In this document: in pieces, positions 62,499-64,000 of the stretch | Layout of the letters: every line of letters starts with the position of its first letter | How positions within the stretch are numbered: the first letter of the stretch is position 1 | Origin: Rheinheimera sp. EpRS3 | Lineage (GTDB): Bacteria; Pseudomonadota; Gammaproteobacteria; Enterobacterales; Alteromonadaceae | DNA: 64,000 nucleotides | Direction: 5' to 3' | Assembly (NCBI RefSeq): GCF_001513785.1 | Contig: NZ_LNQS01000001.1 | Location: forward strand, 1,488,001-1,552,000 | Notes under the pieces: generated by a model | What the model saw: the letters and a program-made list of their open reading frames with translations, nothing else | What the model was told of the DNA's origin: nothing | Databases searched by the model: none | Made by a program: the position numbers and the translations under genes

Positions 62499-64000
62499 TA
62501 AAAACTCTGCCACTGGCTGCTTAAATCAGCATGATTAAAGTATGACAAGGTTACGCTGTCGGACAGCTGGCGCAGCGTTTGTTGCAATTGGTGCAACAGC
62601 AAATTCAGGCCGGGCAGTGCATGCTGCTGAGCGTCAAACAGCTGTTGCAGGTCAATTTGCTGTAGCAACGCGACCAGTTCCATAGCCAGGCGCTGCTCGC
62701 GGCTCAGGCTTACGCTGGCGTCATTATGTAACGCTGGCAGTTTTTCGGTCTGGCGTAGTAAGCGGGCACACTGATAGCTAACTGAACGTGGCGTGCTGTC
62801 GTCCAGTAGCAGCAAATCCATAATCGCCAACGGGTGCAATTCGGTGTGATAGCGCCGCCGGTAAGTCATTAATGTATCGGCCAGGCGCAGCAGGGCTTCC
62901 ATCAGAGCATCGGTTGGCGGGGTATTGGCAAACACCGCCTGCAGCAGGCTGCAGCTTTGCTGGGCACGTTCTAAATGCTGGCCAAGATCCATAAAACGTA
63001 GCGTTTGGGTGCGGCTCATGGTTTCGTTGTTCAGGCCGTAAATGGCAGTTTGCAACAGTACTATTTCATCCAGGGTGCGTAATAAGGCTGCTGGTTGCTG
63101 CCACTGCGGCCGAGCTGGCCACTGGTAGATAGCGCTTTGCAGTTTATCCAGCACATACCAGGTGTCTTCACCGAAATATTCGCGTACCGACTGGGCGTTA
63201 TACAGCAGGTTTTTCAGTATTGCCACCACGCCGGTGGCATTATCGGCACTGAAGAGTTTGTCCAGCGCCGGTTGCAAGCCTGGTAACGATTGTTCTGCGC
63301 CGTCATCCATGCTGCTGTTGGCGCGCAAGCAAAAACTCAACAGACAGCGTGCATCCTGCTGGCCGGTGTCGCTGGTATCGCTATTATTGAGCAGTGTCAA
63401 CGCGGCCCGTAGTGCGCGGCAAATCAGGTTAAGCCGCTCGTTATAACGGCCAAGCCAGAATAAATGGTCGGCCACCCGGCTGGGTAACAAACCGGATTGG
63501 CGCGACAGCGTCACCTGATGTTTAGCGCTTTGCAGTAAGCTGACTGCCTGAGCTTTATTAGCTAGTACCCAAACGTCTTTGGCGGTAAAGCCGGCGCTAA
63601 AACCTGCCCGGTCAGAACGTTGCAGCGTTTGGCTATTTGTACTTACCCGGCCCAGAGCGCCCGGCATAACCGCGACGTCGGCCTGGCCGCCGTCGCGATC
63701 AGTCAGCAGGCTGAAAATACGCAGCACACCGGCCTGCGGTTGTAATTCGCCTTTTTTATCGCAACAGGGCAACTGGCTTAGCGGCAGCAGTTGGCGGGCA
63801 ATATAGGCCGTGGGTTGCTGTGCTACCTGTTGCCATAACGCTGTTAGCTCAGCAGGGGCCAGGTCGGCCAGTTGCCATTGCTGGGCGCTTAACAGATGCT
63901 GCAGGCAATAGTCGTGGCGGGCTGTTTGTACTTGTGTTAGCTGAGCGGCGTTACCGCACCACAGTGCCGGTACGGTGGGCAATAGCAAGGGCTGTTGCAG
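62498..64000 (-). CDS. Circularly permuted ATP-grasp / alpha-E fusion protein, N terminus outside window
   Basis: At least 500 residues, open to the right edge. The visible N-terminal part (LLPTVPALWCGNAAQLTQV ... PTAYIARQLLPLSQLP ... QAGVLRIFSL) is the end of a circularly permuted type-2 ATP-grasp ligase. From about residue 165 (SRVADHLFWLGRYNERLNLICRALRAAL) the protein is an alpha-E (DUF403) domain of all helices. The two parts are usually two neighbouring genes, so this is a fusion. With the coupled transglutaminase downstream it forms the conserved ATP-grasp/alpha-E/transglutaminase set, predicted to be a peptide-ligating system; no biochemical activity is established for it. Confidence 0.88.
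   Translation of the reverse strand: MQQPLLLPTVPALWCGNAAQLTQVQTARHDYCLQHLLSAQQWQLADLAPAELTALWQQVAQQPTAYIARQLLPLSQLPCCDKKGELQPQAGVLRIFSLLTDRDGGQADVAVMPGALGRVSTNSQTLQRSDRAGFSAGFTAKDVWVLANKAQAVSLLQSAKHQVTLSRQSGLLPSRVADHLFWLGRYNERLNLICRALRAALTLLNNSDTSDTGQQDARCLLSFCLRANSSMDDGAEQSLPGLQPALDKLFSADNATGVVAILKNLLYNAQSVREYFGEDTWYVLDKLQSAIYQWPARPQWQQPAALLRTLDEIVLLQTAIYGLNNETMSRTQTLRFMDLGQHLERAQQSCSLLQAVFANTPPTDALMEALLRLADTLMTYRRRYHTELHPLAIMDLLLLDDSTPRSVSYQCARLLRQTEKLPALHNDASVSLSREQRLAMELVALLQQIDLQQLFDAQQHALPGLNLLLHQLQQTLRQLSDSVTLSYFNHADLSSQWQSF

Overview
The window looks like chromosome of a free-living, probably aquatic, gammaproteobacterium, most likely in the Rheinheimera/Alishewanella/Arsukibacterium neighbourhood of the Alteromonadales-Chromatiales. 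This placement is inference from gene content: tamA-tamB, cmoM, an rsxABCDGE-nth operon, a secreted S8 protease with a PPC domain, RND pumps and a cytochrome c oxidase cluster. No rRNA or other firm phylogenetic marker is present. Both window edges cut genes: a subtilisin-like protease at the left and an ATP-grasp/alpha-E protein at the right.

Region 1 (1-25.6 kb) is ordinary core chromosome. It holds the protease tail, trhA, a glycosyltransferase, a protein with a histone-H1-like Lys/Ala tail, a Nif3 protein, cmoM, the tamA-tamB outer-membrane assembly pair, a KAS III-like synthase, a stand-alone glycogen-binding-type domain, an RND adaptor-permease pair, asnB, a DUF3025 protein, a natA-natB ABC exporter, bfd with a candidate Fur box, aspartoacylase, an orphan periplasmic binding protein, a thioredoxin-fold protein with SH3-like repeats, and gloA.

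Region 2 (25.6-35.3 kb) is accessory DNA inserted between gloA and nth, which are normally neighbours downstream of the rsx/rnf operon. Its left half carries small orphan genes, a class 3 lipase with an exported partner, two inverted copies of a roughly 95 bp MITE/REP-like repeat, a decayed IS1182-like transposase tail, and a solitary CAP12/Pycsar-type TIR-like gene in a gene-cassette-like setting. Its right half is a compact LysR / MFS / cyclophilin-like / Tat hydrolase unit bounded by two copies of the nth 3' end. One copy belongs to intact nth; the other is a stranded fragment about 88% identical to it, the footprint of an integration or recombination event.

Region 3 (35.3-44.2 kb) is nth and the whole Rsx/Rnf electron-transport operon, then a LapD/CsrD-like degenerate GGDEF-EAL membrane protein, then three tandem tRNA-Asn genes with a clear promoter. 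Region 4 (44.2-56.1 kb) has an inverted DnaA-box pair, a MATE exporter overlapping uvrB, a second RND pump with a lipoprotein adaptor, an M14 carboxypeptidase and a chemoreceptor. Region 5 (56.2-64 kb) is a compact terminal oxidase locus: a CopD-like protein, a DUF2231 protein, subunit II with no conventional start codon, a fused subunit I+III, a small membrane protein and CtaG. It ends with a transglutaminase coupled to a circularly permuted ATP-grasp/alpha-E fusion.

The most promising material for undescribed biology is the 25.6-31.1 kb island (TIR-like cassette gene, lipase and exported partner, repeat pair) and the transglutaminase/ATP-grasp/alpha-E pair at the right edge.
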